From Nitrospira moscoviensis (GTDB lineage: Bacteria; Nitrospirota; Nitrospiria; Nitrospirales; Nitrospiraceae), in contig NZ_CP011801.1 in assembly GCF_001273775.1 (NCBI RefSeq), positions 1,528,001 to 1,592,000 of the forward strand: a stretch of 64,000 bases of DNA, read 5' to 3'. Positions within the stretch are counted from its first letter, which is position 1; each line of letters opens with the position of its first letter. Shown one piece after another: positions 41,897-52,592 of the stretch. Both the position numbers and the translations under genes were made by a program. The notes under the pieces are model-generated. The model did no database searches, was not told where the DNA came from, and saw only the letters and a program-made list of their open reading frames with translations.

Positions 41897-42481
41897 ATGA
41901 AATTCCCAATCCATACCACGGCCACAGCTCCGAAGGAATCGCGTAGGGCGCTGAAACAGATCGAAAACAAATATGGCTTTGTGCCGAACTACTTCGGAGT
42001 GTTATCGGAGTCACCGGTTGCCCTACGTGCCTACATTGGCGTGAGTAACGCGCTTCAGGACAGTGTATTGTCCCCGATCGAGCGCCAGGTGGTCGCATTG
42101 ACCATCAGCGTCACGACTGACTGTGCCTATTGCGTCGCGGACCATTCGACCCTGGCAGAAATGGCCGGGATGCCGGACCACATTCTCAAGGAATTGCGCC
42201 AACAGAAGCCTCTGTCAGACAAGAGACTGAATGCCCTGCGGGGACTCGTGTTGTCGATTTTGTATCATCGCGGTTGGGTGCCGAAAGAGGATCTTGAGCA
42301 TTATGCCCGCGTAGGGTATAGCGAGCGACACATCCTGGAGATTATTAGTGTCTTGGCTCTGAAAATCATGAGCAACTACGTGAATCACATTGCGAAGACT
42401 CCGCTCGACGTACAATTCTCCGGGCAGGCGTGGAGCCCTAAGAATAACTCGACTGTTCTGAAGACCGATTCATCCCGCTGA
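41897..42481 (+). CDS. AhpD-like peroxidase-related protein (carboxymuconolactone decarboxylase family)
   Basis: A 194-residue protein with the redox motif CAYCVADHSTLAEMAG, typical of the peroxidase-related branch. KYGFVPNYFGVLSESPVALRAY (about 25-46) and ILEIISVLALKIMSNYVNHI are family segments. It is distinct from but related to the protein at 31595. AAGGAG precedes ATG. It is the last intact gene of island B. Confidence 0.88.
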   Translation: MKFPIHTTATAPKESRRALKQIENKYGFVPNYFGVLSESPVALRAYIGVSNALQDSVLSPIERQVVALTISVTTDCAYCVADHSTLAEMAGMPDHILKELRQQKPLSDKRLNALRGLVLSILYHRGWVPKEDLEHYARVGYSERHILEIISVLALKIMSNYVNHIAKTPLDVQFSGQAWSPKNNSTVLKTDSSR

Positions 42482-42573
42482 CAGCCTGAGATGAGAGTTC
42501 ATGAAGGACAAGAAAAGAAATAATCCCACCCGAGCCATCGGACCTTAACGAAGGCTAAAGTCCCATCTTGGAA

Positions 42574-42723
42574 AGTGCCAACAAAAGTGCCAACCAGGTT
42601 CTACTTATCCACAGAACACGCCCCAAACAGACGGAAAACAGGCATCACGGTGTTTGACAAGAATTGAAAAGAAATTGAAGGGGATAGAGAAGGGGAGAAC
42701 TATCAGGGGAAAGGGACGAACGA
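42574..42723 (+). repeat. right arm of island B
   Basis: Repeat of 25700-25848: paired AGTGCCAAC at 42574-42582 and 42586-42594, DnaA-box consensus TTATCCACA at 42605-42613, and shared GCCCCAAAC, AAGAAATTGAA and GAGAACT. It runs into the tRNA core. From 42482 to 42873 there is no gene. Confidence 0.82.
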
Positions 42724-42764
42724 CTTTTCAGGGCTGTGCTCTACCAACTGAGCTACCTCGGCAC
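42724..42764 (-). repeat. third copy of the tRNA-Phe 5' half, probable original chromosomal half
   Basis: The 41 bp are identical to 25849-25889 and one base different from 3977-4017. The flank to the right (GAAGCAGTATTG) differs from the island left arms, so this is probably the original upstream side of tRNA-Phe, displaced about 38.7 kb by the insertions. The tRNA 3' half is absent, so it is not a working tRNA. Confidence 0.8.
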
Positions 42765-42873
42765 GAAGCAGTATTGTGGAAGGTGTGGACGATACCGCAG
42801 AACGCGTGATGGGGTCAAGGGTAAGAAGCTCTTGTCTGCCGCCTCTCTTGAGGGAGAGGCGGCAGAATTGTAT

Positions 42874-43554
42874 CTACTTATTCGCGACGATATCGAGAAG
42901 CTCCACTTCGAAAATCAGCGTCGCACCGGGCTTGATCGCCGGAGGTGATCCCCGTTCGCCATAGGCAAGATTGGACGGACAGACCAGCTTGCTCTTGCCG
43001 CCGACCTTGATCTGCTGAAGCCCTTCCGTCCAGCACTTGATCACCTGTCCGAGCGGAAACGTGGCCGGCTCTCCACGTTTCACCGAGCTGTCGAACACCG
43101 TCCCGTCGATCAGCGTGCCATGATAATGGACCTTCACCGTGTCCGTCGCCTTGGGCGTCGCGCCGGTGCCGGATTTGAGAGGGATGATGACGATGCCCGA
43201 TTCCGTTTTCGTGGCGCCCTTTTCCGCCGCGGCCTTGGCAAGATAAGCCGCGCCGGCTTTCTTCTCGTTGTCCGCCACTACTGCCGCCCGCGCCTGTTGC
43301 AATTGCTGAATCTTCGGTCCGAACGTCTGGAGGTCGACTTTTTGGGGGCGCTTCAGCACGCCGTCCGTGATCCCGCTTTTCACGAACTCCAACTCCGATT
43401 CGGTCAGCGAGAACGTGCCGAGTGATTGGCTGATCGCCAGTCCAAGCGCGTACATCGTTTTTTGCTCGTCCGTGGTTGGCTCTTGCGGAGCCGCCAGCAG
43501 CGGAGTCGTCATGAAGATCATCAGGGAACTCAGGCTCAACATGATGGTGCGCAT
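42874..43554 (-). CDS. FKBP-type peptidyl-prolyl isomerase, exported
   Basis: A 226-residue protein-folding enzyme with a signal peptide ([14 protein letters not shown] to AA, about 1-22), an N-terminal FKBP dimerisation domain (about 28-105) and the FKBP fold (about 120-225: [52 protein letters not shown]). It resembles FkpA/Mip. The start is at 43554, after AAAGGA; the open frame extends into the neighbouring tRNA and is rejected. Confidence 0.93.
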   Translation of the reverse strand: MRTIMLSLSSLMIFMTTPLLAAPQEPTTDEQKTMYALGLAISQSLGTFSLTESELEFVKSGITDGVLKRPQKVDLQTFGPKIQQLQQARAAVVADNEKKAGAAYLAKAAAEKGATKTESGIVIIPLKSGTGATPKATDTVKVHYHGTLIDGTVFDSSVKRGEPATFPLGQVIKCWTEGLQQIKVGGKSKLVCPSNLAYGERGSPPAIKPGATLIFEVELLDIVANK

Positions 43555-43585
43555 CGAGGGGTCCTTTCCTGGGAGAGCACGGTGG

Positions 43586-43682
<97 letters not shown>

Positions 43683-43908
43683 GATCGGCATTCTCTGGTG
43701 AATTCACGCCCGCGTCACGCGGAACGTGTCGTTGGGGTAGGGGAGCCCGCGGACGGAAGCCATCTTACCTCAGCAGCGGGGAGCGGCACAAGCCGCGAGG
43801 TCGATCAGAGGGAAGGAACGAATCAGCTCCGTGCAATGCCGGCTCGGGCATCGTCAAATCGCTTGAACCACTGCGTGGGCGAAAGGTCGATCGTGAACAG
43901 GGCCGCCA

Positions 43909-44148
43909 TCATTTCTTTTGCAGCCGGGCGCCGGACAGCGGAGGGATAGTTCGCCGAATGGAAGGGTTCGGTCTGTGAAGGAACTCGCAGGGCTGAGCCT
44001 GATTGAGGGCTTTCAGCTTGAGGAGCGGAACGCTGTACCGCGGTTCAACATGGCTCGGTCGCACCACTCCGCTGAGCGCCAGCATTTGGAGCGCGATCCG
44101 CTTTTGTTTGGCCCGTGCTCGTTGTATCCGCCATTGTGTGAAGGACAT
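43909..44148 (-). CDS. possible small basic protein
   Basis: A 79-residue frame starting MSFTQWRIQRARAKQKRIAL, arginine-rich throughout, with a GGAG about 9 bp upstream. No family or motif is recognised. It lies between tRNA-Ser and a zinc-ribbon gene on the same strand. It could be a chance frame; the rest of 43683-44194 appears empty. Confidence 0.25.
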   Translation of the reverse strand: MSFTQWRIQRARAKQKRIALQMLALSGVVRPSHVEPRYSVPLLKLKALNQAQPCEFLHRPNPSIRRTIPPLSGARLQKK

Positions 44149-44194
44149 CAGTACATGCTCCTGTTCCGGTTCTTGAACGAATTCGCTCGCAGGC

Positions 44195-44398
44195 CTACAT
44201 CCACAAGATCTTGCCCAGGTCTTCATCCAAACTTCTCGGGTGCTGGCACGTCATGCAGCGGGCAAACAGCCCTGCCGGTTGAGTGGGAGCTCCGCTCGGG
44301 CGGAGGACCAGTTGATAGGTGCGGCCTCCGCAAAAAGGACAAGCTTTTCCATGGACCTCTCGCTTGATGGCTCCGATCTTGCCGAGTTGTTTGTGCAT
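44195..44398 (-). CDS. 67-residue zinc-ribbon protein
   Basis: MHKQLGKIGAIKREVHGKA followed by CPFCGGRTYQLVL and ARCMTCQHPRSLDEDLG: two CxxC pairs forming a zinc ribbon. Starts at 44398 with GGAGG seven bases upstream; a longer in-frame start is rejected. It lies between two tRNA-Ser genes. Similar small ribbons occur at 28960 and 6256. Function unknown. Confidence 0.7.
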   Translation of the reverse strand: MHKQLGKIGAIKREVHGKACPFCGGRTYQLVLRPSGAPTQPAGLFARCMTCQHPRSLDEDLGKILWM

Positions 44399-44757
44399 TG
44401 TCCGATCCTCCTGGATGGGCCGCACTGCCGAACCGGCAGTATGCCGAGCATAGGACGGTGAGACGAAAGGTGAAAATACCGTAGAGGTAGGAGGGGACCA
44501 GCCGAAAGGGGGATGGGTCAGAACGTGCCGCGTACGAGCGGCCCGTTCTGACCTGATTTTGTGGAGAATAATAATAAGTTCGAGGGTGAAGGCAGGTTTC
44601 CCCAGGAGGGAGCAGAAACCTCTTGCTGCCCTAAGGTGGGCATGCCTAGAGCAGGCACCTTCACCCAAGGATCAATAAAACAAAGAAATGAGGACGGGGC
44701 AAGTAGTAGTTTACCTAGGAGGGGGGAGGAAAGACGCGGATGGATGTACGGAAACCA
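44399..44757. other. gene-free stretch between zinc-ribbon gene and tRNA-Ser
   Basis: Frames here are short and have no support. I see no hairpin with a T-run. It presumably carries the promoter of the zinc-ribbon gene. Confidence 0.4.
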
Positions 44758-44847
44758 TGGCGGAGGGGGCGAGATTTGAACTCGCGGTCCCCTTGCGAGG
44801 ACTCCGGTTTTCAAGACCGGTCCGTTCGGCCACTCCGGCACCCCTCC
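44758..44847 (-). tRNA. tRNA-Ser (UGA)
   Basis: Minus-strand class II tRNA: acceptor GGAGGGG/CCCCTCC, D-arm GTGCCGGAGTGGCCGAAC, anticodon stem CCGGT/ACCGG around CTTGAAA (anticodon TGA), long variable arm, GTTCAAATC T-loop and encoded CCA. It lies 135 bp downstream of serS on the same strand. Confidence 0.95.
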
Positions 44848-44981
44848 AAACCAAGCTCGCTCGACCCGGAGACAATCAGATTGTTGCCGACGGGATAGAT
44901 ACCATCAGTGAATTATTAAGATCGCTAGACCCGACCGGGAGCCCTTCAAATGGCTCTTGGCGACCGGATAAGTGCCTACAG

Positions 44982-46277
<1,296 letters not shown>

Positions 46278-46362
46278 CTACACACAGACCGTTGGCGAAT
46301 CTAGCACCTGACCCGGGGAGAGTCAACGCGACCGCTCAGGCTGCAAGCAGACGAAATCCAGA

Positions 46363-47415
46363 TTGACAACGAGGAGACACGCGCGACACGATAGCGATGT
46401 GCGCCCGATCTCGAATCCACCCAATCCATTCGAATCACGGCATCGGGAATGGTTGGAACCGGCTCCCGCGGCCAAGCTGACGATCTATGAAGACGCGACG
46501 CGTGAGATTCTGAGCCGGAACGACAGCCCGGATTTACCGTTTCGCTGGAGCCTCAATCCCTATCGCGGTTGTTTTCATGCCTGCGCCTACTGCTACGCTC
46601 GGCCCTCGCACGAGTACTGGGGATTCGGGGCGGGAACGGACTTCGAGAGTAAGATCATTGTCAAAGAGCATGCGCCGGCGCTCCTGCAGCGGGTGTTGGA
46701 CCGGCCCTCTTGGACCGGCGAGTTGATCGTCTTTTCCGGCAACACGGATTGTTATCAGCCGATCGAAGCCAGTTATGGCTTGACACGGGCTTGTTTGGAA
46801 GTTTGCGCGGAGTACCGCAATCCCGTAGGCGTCATCACCAAAGGAGCGCTGGTGCTTCGGGACCTCGACGTGTTGCTTCGGCTTCATCGCGAGGCCTGGG
46901 TCAGAGTCTATTTCAGCATCCCCTTCGCGTCCGATGAAACGGCTCGTCTAGTGGAGCCGCATGCACCGTCGGTCTCCAGGCGATTCGAGGCGATGAAGAG
47001 CCTCTCCGATGCCGGCATCCCGACCGGCGTCTCGATCGCGCCGACCATCCCGGGGCTGAACGACGACGATATCCCGGACTTGTTAAGGCGGGCTCGGGAA
47101 GCAGGCGCGACGGTCGCGATGTCCAGCCTTCTACGGTTGTCGGGAAGCGTCGAGCCGGTGTTCCTGGAGCGTATGCGGGAAGCCTTTCCGGAGCGCATCG
47201 CCAAGATCACGAGTCGGATCCGCGATGTGCGGGAAGGCCGGCTGACGGACGGCGAATTCTTTCGGCGGCACTACGGGACGGGAACCTATTGGGAGATGAT
47301 CGAGTGGCTCTTCGAGATCTCGAAACGAAAGGCCGGCTTTGTCGAAGAAGAGACGGAGGCAGTCCCGGCGACTTTCCGAAGACCGGGAGGGCCGGAGCAG
47401 CGGTCACTCTTTTGA
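46363..47415 (+). CDS. radical SAM protein, PA0069/SplB-like
   Basis: A 350-residue radical SAM enzyme with the cluster motif CFHACAYCYARPSHEYWGFG. The flanking NPYRGCFHACAYCYAR and FGAGTDFESKIIVKE are typical of the PA0069/Rv2578c group, which is related to spore photoproduct lyase but of unknown reaction. VIVFSGNTDCYQP-like (LIVFSGNTDCYQPIE) and VSIAPTIPGLNDDDIP support this. The start is uncertain: TTG 46363 gives the longest form and an internal GTG near 46399 is possible. A rhodanese gene follows after 12 bp. Confidence 0.88.
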   Translation: MTTRRHARHDSDVRPISNPPNPFESRHREWLEPAPAAKLTIYEDATREILSRNDSPDLPFRWSLNPYRGCFHACAYCYARPSHEYWGFGAGTDFESKIIVKEHAPALLQRVLDRPSWTGELIVFSGNTDCYQPIEASYGLTRACLEVCAEYRNPVGVITKGALVLRDLDVLLRLHREAWVRVYFSIPFASDETARLVEPHAPSVSRRFEAMKSLSDAGIPTGVSIAPTIPGLNDDDIPDLLRRAREAGATVAMSSLLRLSGSVEPVFLERMREAFPERIAKITSRIRDVREGRLTDGEFFRRHYGTGTYWEMIEWLFEISKRKAGFVEEETEAVPATFRRPGGPEQRSLF

Positions 47416-47427
47416 CAGGGAGCCAGG

Positions 47428-47793
<366 letters not shown>

Positions 47794-47810
47794 CCGGTCT
47801 CGCTGCGCCG

Positions 47811-48359
47811 CTACTTATTGGTGCGGTCGAATTCCTTGATCACCTGGTCGGTCAGATCGATCGTATCCTTGTTGTAGATGACGATCTTGACTGTTTGTTC
47901 GCTGCCTTTGTCGACCACCAATGAAAACCCGCCTTTCTCGGCGACCGTCTGCGTGGCGGCCGAGATCTTTTTCATGTAGTCGTCCACCAGCTCTTTTTGC
48001 TTGCCCTGCAGCTCCTGATTAAACTCCTGCGCCCGCTTCTGGTACTCCTGGATCTTGGCGCGGAATTGCGTTTCCTTTTCCTTTTTTTCCGCGTCGCTGA
48101 GCTTGGCGCCCTGCTCCTTCAACTGCTTCTCGTAATTCCGCAATTCTTCTTCGTCCTTGGCGAGCAGCTTCTGGCGGGTGGAGACGTATTCCTTCAATCC
48201 GTCCAACGCTCTCTTGCCGGCCTTGGACTTTTCCAAAACGGACTGCGGATCCACGACGCCCATTTTGAACGCGTCGGCGGCATGGGCACGGAGGGGAGCG
48301 ATCAGGGCCACGGACAGCAGCGTCGCTGCTATCAGCGCCCGCGTGTGAGAGATCGGCAT
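47811..48359 (-). CDS. Skp/OmpH-family periplasmic chaperone
   Basis: A 183-residue exported protein. After a signal peptide (ending LRAHAA) comes MGVVDPQSVLEKSKAGKRAL, then a long charged coiled-coil (about 50-130), and GFSLVVDKGSEQTVKIVIYN. This is the Skp pattern: a trimeric chaperone that holds unfolded outer-membrane proteins. Start at 48359. Confidence 0.9.
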   Translation of the reverse strand: MPISHTRALIAATLLSVALIAPLRAHAADAFKMGVVDPQSVLEKSKAGKRALDGLKEYVSTRQKLLAKDEEELRNYEKQLKEQGAKLSDAEKKEKETQFRAKIQEYQKRAQEFNQELQGKQKELVDDYMKKISAATQTVAEKGGFSLVVDKGSEQTVKIVIYNKDTIDLTDQVIKEFDRTNK

Positions 48360-48448
48360 GGGGGCATACTCCTTGTGCGAAAACCGGTTCGTGAACGTGA
48401 ACGGCGGGAGAATAGCTGCGCGGCGTGAGCCTGTCAAGCGAAGGCAGG

Positions 48449-50002
48449 CTAGACGAAGTACCGGCTGGTGTCGAACTTGTACTCGGTGTTGTCGATCAGC
48501 CGGATGATGCTGTGTCGATAGTCCCCGGTGTCGTCTTTTTCGGTGAGGTCGCATTCGGGGCCGTTGTCGAGGGGATTCCCGTGCGCGTCCGCGATGATTT
48601 TGACCAGCGGCCGCTCCGCGTCCGTCTTCTCCATGGCGGGCTTGAGCACCACCGCGAGTTCCTCGGTATTGAGCACGACCAGGCTCCCGATCGGCACGAT
48701 GCCGACGCAGTTGACGAAGAGCTTCAGCAACGTGGCATCGAAGCTCTTCCCCGATTTGCCGAACATCATGCTCAAGACCTTCGAGGGCGACATGGGCTCC
48801 CGCCGGTACACGCGCGAAGACGTCATGGCGTCATAACAGTCCGCGATCGAGAGAATGCGGCCGGTCAACGACAGCTTCCAGGGCGTCTTCAGCTTGGGGT
48901 AGCCCGAGTAATCCAAATTCATGTGATGCTCGAACGAGGCGGCCGCCATGCGGGCCGGCAGATTCGTAATGCCGCGCAGTTGCGCAAGGCTGAGCACTCC
49001 TTCGGTCGGATGGTTCCGCATGGCGGCCCATTCGTCTTCGGTGAACTCGCCCGGCTTGTTCAGGACGTCCAGCGGGATCGTCGATTTCCCCATGTCGTGA
49101 AAGAGGGCGGCCAAACCGAGGTCGGCCAGCTCGACTTTGGGATAGCCGGCGCGGTTCGCCAGGGCGATGGACAGCAGCGCGACGTTGACGGAATGGTTGT
49201 GGGTGTATTGGTCATGGCAGCGGAGCGTGGTGAGCCCGAGCAGGGAGGCTTCGTCCTGCATCATGAGATCGACGATGTTCTGGATGGCGCGTTTGGCCTG
49301 CTTGAAATTGATGGTGCCGCCGTCGCGCACGGATTGCGTGAGGGTGCCGACGGCCGCCCCCGCCTGGCCGTAGGCGGCCTTCGATTTGGCTTTGTGCGTA
49401 AGCTTGGGATCGGCGTTGGCCACGCCTCCCGAGCCGTCCATCTCTTCTTTCAGCCGGAGCTCGCGCGGGTCTTCCAACTCGATGGTGGCGATGGTCAGCT
49501 GCTTGAGAGCCTGCCTGAAATCGTCGAGGGTTTTGGTCGCCGGATCGAGGCTGACGAACAGGTACGCGAACTCACGGAGATGTTGCGAGGTGACCGCGGA
49601 GGAGAAGGTTAACCCGCCGATTTTCCATTTGCTCATCGCATCGATGATGCTGGAGACGACCACCATCTGTTGAGCGCTGACCTTCAAATGGTTGTCGCCC
49701 AGGAACAGGAAGTCGTCTTGCAGCCGCACGGTGACGGGGTGGTCGTGCGCCAGGGTGTGAATGAGCGTGAGCATCGTCTCGACCGGCTTGTCGAGCGCCG
49801 CGTTGGTGCGTCCATGGATGCGCGAGGTCTTGATCAACGTATTCAACTGGACGATGAGCTGGAATCCCAGCATCACCATCTGTTGGTCGAGGATATCGCC
49901 GGCCTCCGATCCATGCCCGATTTTTTGGGTCAAGGACTTCTCGTGGGTCAGCAAGGGCTGACTCTGCTCGTCGGTAGGTGTCTGGCTTTTCGGTTCGTTC
50001 AC
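48449..50002 (-). CDS. HD-GYP domain phosphodiesterase
   Basis: A 517-residue protein from GTG 50002. An N-terminal half without clear family is followed by an HD-GYP domain (about 270-440): HDQYTHNHSVNVALLSIAL, LFHDMGKSTIPLDVLNKPG (the HD pair), HPTEGVLSL and LDYSGYP, where GYP is replaced by GYP-like SGYP. Such enzymes break down cyclic-di-GMP. Its start lies 13 bp after the HEAT-repeat gene, so the two are one operon. Confidence 0.9.
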   Translation of the reverse strand: MNEPKSQTPTDEQSQPLLTHEKSLTQKIGHGSEAGDILDQQMVMLGFQLIVQLNTLIKTSRIHGRTNAALDKPVETMLTLIHTLAHDHPVTVRLQDDFLFLGDNHLKVSAQQMVVVSSIIDAMSKWKIGGLTFSSAVTSQHLREFAYLFVSLDPATKTLDDFRQALKQLTIATIELEDPRELRLKEEMDGSGGVANADPKLTHKAKSKAAYGQAGAAVGTLTQSVRDGGTINFKQAKRAIQNIVDLMMQDEASLLGLTTLRCHDQYTHNHSVNVALLSIALANRAGYPKVELADLGLAALFHDMGKSTIPLDVLNKPGEFTEDEWAAMRNHPTEGVLSLAQLRGITNLPARMAAASFEHHMNLDYSGYPKLKTPWKLSLTGRILSIADCYDAMTSSRVYRREPMSPSKVLSMMFGKSGKSFDATLLKLFVNCVGIVPIGSLVVLNTEELAVVLKPAMEKTDAERPLVKIIADAHGNPLDNGPECDLTEKDDTGDYRHSIIRLIDNTEYKFDTSRYFV

Positions 50003-50015
50003 GCCGGCTCCTTCT

Positions 50016-51803
50016 TTACGCCGCGGGGGACTTGCGCTGCTGTTTTTGAATCTGGGACAAGGCCAGCGTACAGGCCTGGCGCACCGCGGTCCCGCCCTTC
50101 TTTTGTCCCAGCTCCAGGGTGGCGATCGCGGCCGGCGTGGCCAGTTTGCCGAGCGCTTCCGCGGCCAACAGGGCGAGTTCTTCCTTCTTCTTCCGGTTGG
50201 TCCAGCTCCATTCGGTGAACAGATTTTCCCAGTAGGGGATGGCCTCGTCACCGCAGGTCGCGCGGACGGCTTGAAAGACCGCGCGCCGCTCGCTCATCGG
50301 CCGCTCCATAAAATCCTCCGCTGACAGGATCGGAGACCAGAGGGAAAAGGGAGCGGTGTATTGTCCCGACATGAGCAATTTCAACGCCGCCACCCGGACC
50401 GATTCGTCGGCATCGTTCATGAAAGACAGGAGCCTGGCGCCGTTCCCCGAAGGCCGGAACAATCCGATGGCGCGCACCACTTCTTTGCGGACCTGGACGT
50501 CCGGATAGCGCACCAGTTTTTCCACCGCGTCCGCGAAACGGGGATTGTTCCATTTCATCAGGAGGGCCAGCAGTTGCCGGACATAGTGCGGCCGCCGGTC
50601 CGACAGCCCGCGCAGAACAGGTTCCGGTTGATCCTTGGCCAAGACGGCCAAGGCTTCGGAGACGATACCCTGGTGCGTCTGTGATTCCAGATTGGCGAGG
50701 AGAGCGCAGAGCCCGGGCACGGCATCAGCCTTCATCAACAAGAGAATGGTGGAGAGGCCTTCCGTCGTGGCGCCCGGCGTGCGATTCAAATAGGTTTCGA
50801 TGGCTTTCAGTCGCTCAGGCTGTCCCAGCCCGTCCAGCAAAGCCGTCACCTGCTGCTTGTGATCCTCGCCGAGATCGGGCCGGACTGCTTCCGTTTCGTG
50901 CAGCAAGCTGAGCACGTGTTCCAGCACCGTCCATTTTCCCTCCCGCATCAGCGATTCAATGATGCTGCCCCAGAGACCAAAGAGCTTGTTCAGCAGCGCA
51001 GGGGACTGCTCCGACGCCAGAATCGTCGTCAGCATATCCAGGATATAGATCGTACTGTCCTGTTTGCTTTCGGCCTCGACTTCTTGCGCCAGCGCGGCCA
51101 ACTCTTCCTCGGTGACTTCGTACCCGATGAGCCCCGACTGGAACCGTCGTTTCGCGGCCGCCTCGCCTCCGCCCGCAGCCTTTGTATCGTCATCGGCGCC
51201 CTTCAGACCGCCTTTGCGGCTGCGCTCGCGATCCAGCAGCTCTCGCAAGGTGGAATCGGACGCCGGCGGATCGAGACGGAGGAATCCGTCATTGCCGCCG
51301 GACGCTTTCGCCAGCTCCTCGGCCGTCACGACCGTGAGGGTCGTCAGATTCTTGGCCCAGAGGCGGGTCACGATGTCGTCGTCGTCTTGGGCGGGGTCCA
51401 GGCCGCCCCACAAGGAGTCCAAAAAGAATCGCAGGTCCTCGACCGTCAGCCCCTGATGAAACACCAATTCCCGGATGCCGTCGGCGTACAGTTTGAACGC
51501 GATGCTTTCACTGCCGGCCTCCTGCGCCGGCTCATAGACCACCTGTCCGTCGCACATGAGCTGCGACCGCTGGACGAGAATCGTCAGTTTGGAATAGGTC
51601 GAGAGATGGGTGGTGAGCTCGTCGTACAGTTGCTGGGAGAATTTCAAGGCGACCGGATTCGTCGCCCCATAGGTCCGGTTGGACTTGGCGGTCTTGTCGA
51701 GCAGCTTCAGGACGCGTTTCACCGACGCGATTTCGGGGGCCTCAGTGCCTTTGGCCGCGACCGCCGCCGCCATCATCTCTTGCGCCGTTTTGAGGTCGGA
51801 CAT
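50016..51803 (-). CDS. HEAT-repeat protein coupled to the HD-GYP gene
   Basis: A 595-residue soluble protein. The second half contains HEAT-type helical repeats (FADAVEKLVRYPDVQVRKEV, LLSFMNDADESVRVAALKLL, ALGKLATPAAIATLELGQ), which form protein-binding solenoids. The N-terminal third shares a layout with the N-terminus of the HD-GYP partner (a helical region with RTYGATNPVALKFSQ against IHGRTNAALDKPVETM), so they may derive from a common domain. Function unknown; it may sense a ligand or protein and control c-di-GMP turnover. Confidence 0.8.
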   Translation of the reverse strand: MSDLKTAQEMMAAAVAAKGTEAPEIASVKRVLKLLDKTAKSNRTYGATNPVALKFSQQLYDELTTHLSTYSKLTILVQRSQLMCDGQVVYEPAQEAGSESIAFKLYADGIRELVFHQGLTVEDLRFFLDSLWGGLDPAQDDDDIVTRLWAKNLTTLTVVTAEELAKASGGNDGFLRLDPPASDSTLRELLDRERSRKGGLKGADDDTKAAGGGEAAAKRRFQSGLIGYEVTEEELAALAQEVEAESKQDSTIYILDMLTTILASEQSPALLNKLFGLWGSIIESLMREGKWTVLEHVLSLLHETEAVRPDLGEDHKQQVTALLDGLGQPERLKAIETYLNRTPGATTEGLSTILLLMKADAVPGLCALLANLESQTHQGIVSEALAVLAKDQPEPVLRGLSDRRPHYVRQLLALLMKWNNPRFADAVEKLVRYPDVQVRKEVVRAIGLFRPSGNGARLLSFMNDADESVRVAALKLLMSGQYTAPFSLWSPILSAEDFMERPMSERRAVFQAVRATCGDEAIPYWENLFTEWSWTNRKKKEELALLAAEALGKLATPAAIATLELGQKKGGTAVRQACTLALSQIQKQQRKSPAA

Positions 51804-51956
51804 GAGGTAACACCTACCGGGAGATCGACCATTCGTCAAAGAAAATCGCCATATTCCGAAAAGAAATTGGGCATCTATCGCTTGCGTCCGGTTGTAGTGT
51901 CCGCCGGGAGACCGTAAAATCGGCGCCAGTCGAAGAATCGAGAAGGGACTCCTTCC

Positions 51957-52592
51957 ATGCCTTCCATGGTGGTCTGTTTCGGGGACAGTTTGACGGCCGG
52001 GTTTCAATCACCGACGAGAGAGAATCCTCAGGGAACCGCCACGCCCTATGGCGATTGGCTCCAGGAGATCCTGGGACCGGCGGTTCAGGTCCGGATCAGC
52101 GGGGTGTGCGGGGAAGTCACCGGCGAGATGGTCATGCGGTTTCGCCGCGATGTCCTCGATCACCGACCAGGATATGTCGTGATTCTGGGAGGAACGAACG
52201 ATCTCGGGTGGAATGCCGCGCCGGCGGAGATCATGCGCAATCTGGTGAAGCTCTACGAACAGACCTTCGCGGCTGGGGCCGTACCTATTCCGGTCACCGT
52301 GCCGTCGATTCGCGTGGAAGACCACGACTCCAACCCGGATGGACGGACCTGGGTGGAGGGGCACCTGACGCGCCGGCGCAGCCTGAACGACCTGATTCAG
52401 GCCTACGCCAAGTCCAAGAACATCGCCTGCGTCGATCTGTTCGAAGCCACTATGGAAACCCCGTCCGGGCAACTGGCCGCCGAATACTCGAACGACGGTC
52501 TGCACCTCACCACGGCCGGATATCGGCTCGTGGCTGAACGGGTGGCGCTGGTCATCAAAGCCGATATGGCGACCCCGGGCGTTCCGGCATGA
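51957..52592 (+). CDS. SGNH/GDSL-family hydrolase
   Basis: A 211-residue esterase-like protein. Block I is VVCFGDSLTAGF (catalytic serine), block III LGGTNDLGW (oxyanion asparagine), block V SNDGLHLTTAGY (catalytic Asp and His). No signal peptide is seen, so it is probably cytoplasmic. Its stop overlaps the start of the thioredoxin gene. Substrate unknown. Confidence 0.9.
   Translation: MPSMVVCFGDSLTAGFQSPTRENPQGTATPYGDWLQEILGPAVQVRISGVCGEVTGEMVMRFRRDVLDHRPGYVVILGGTNDLGWNAAPAEIMRNLVKLYEQTFAAGAVPIPVTVPSIRVEDHDSNPDGRTWVEGHLTRRRSLNDLIQAYAKSKNIACVDLFEATMETPSGQLAAEYSNDGLHLTTAGYRLVAERVALVIKADMATPGVPA

Larger units (their letters stand above)
25849..42723. mobile_element. genomic island B at tRNA-Phe, tandem to island A
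   Basis: Begins with the middle copy of the tRNA-Phe 5' half and ends against the third copy at 42724-42764. It has the same left-arm and right-arm sequences as island A, in the same orientation, so the two elements are arranged head to tail and the middle copy serves both. Cargo includes transport, lipid, regulatory and P460 genes, a kinase-like lipoprotein cassette and several degraded genes. No recombinase gene is seen. The decay near its right end suggests an older insertion. Confidence 0.68.

Noticed and set aside
48425..49612. 395-codon plus-strand frame over the HD-GYP gene
   Set aside because: Antisense to conserved HD-GYP motifs; composition typical of shadow frames.
50859..51917. 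352-codon plus-strand frame over the HEAT-repeat gene
   Set aside because: Antisense shadow without start signal.
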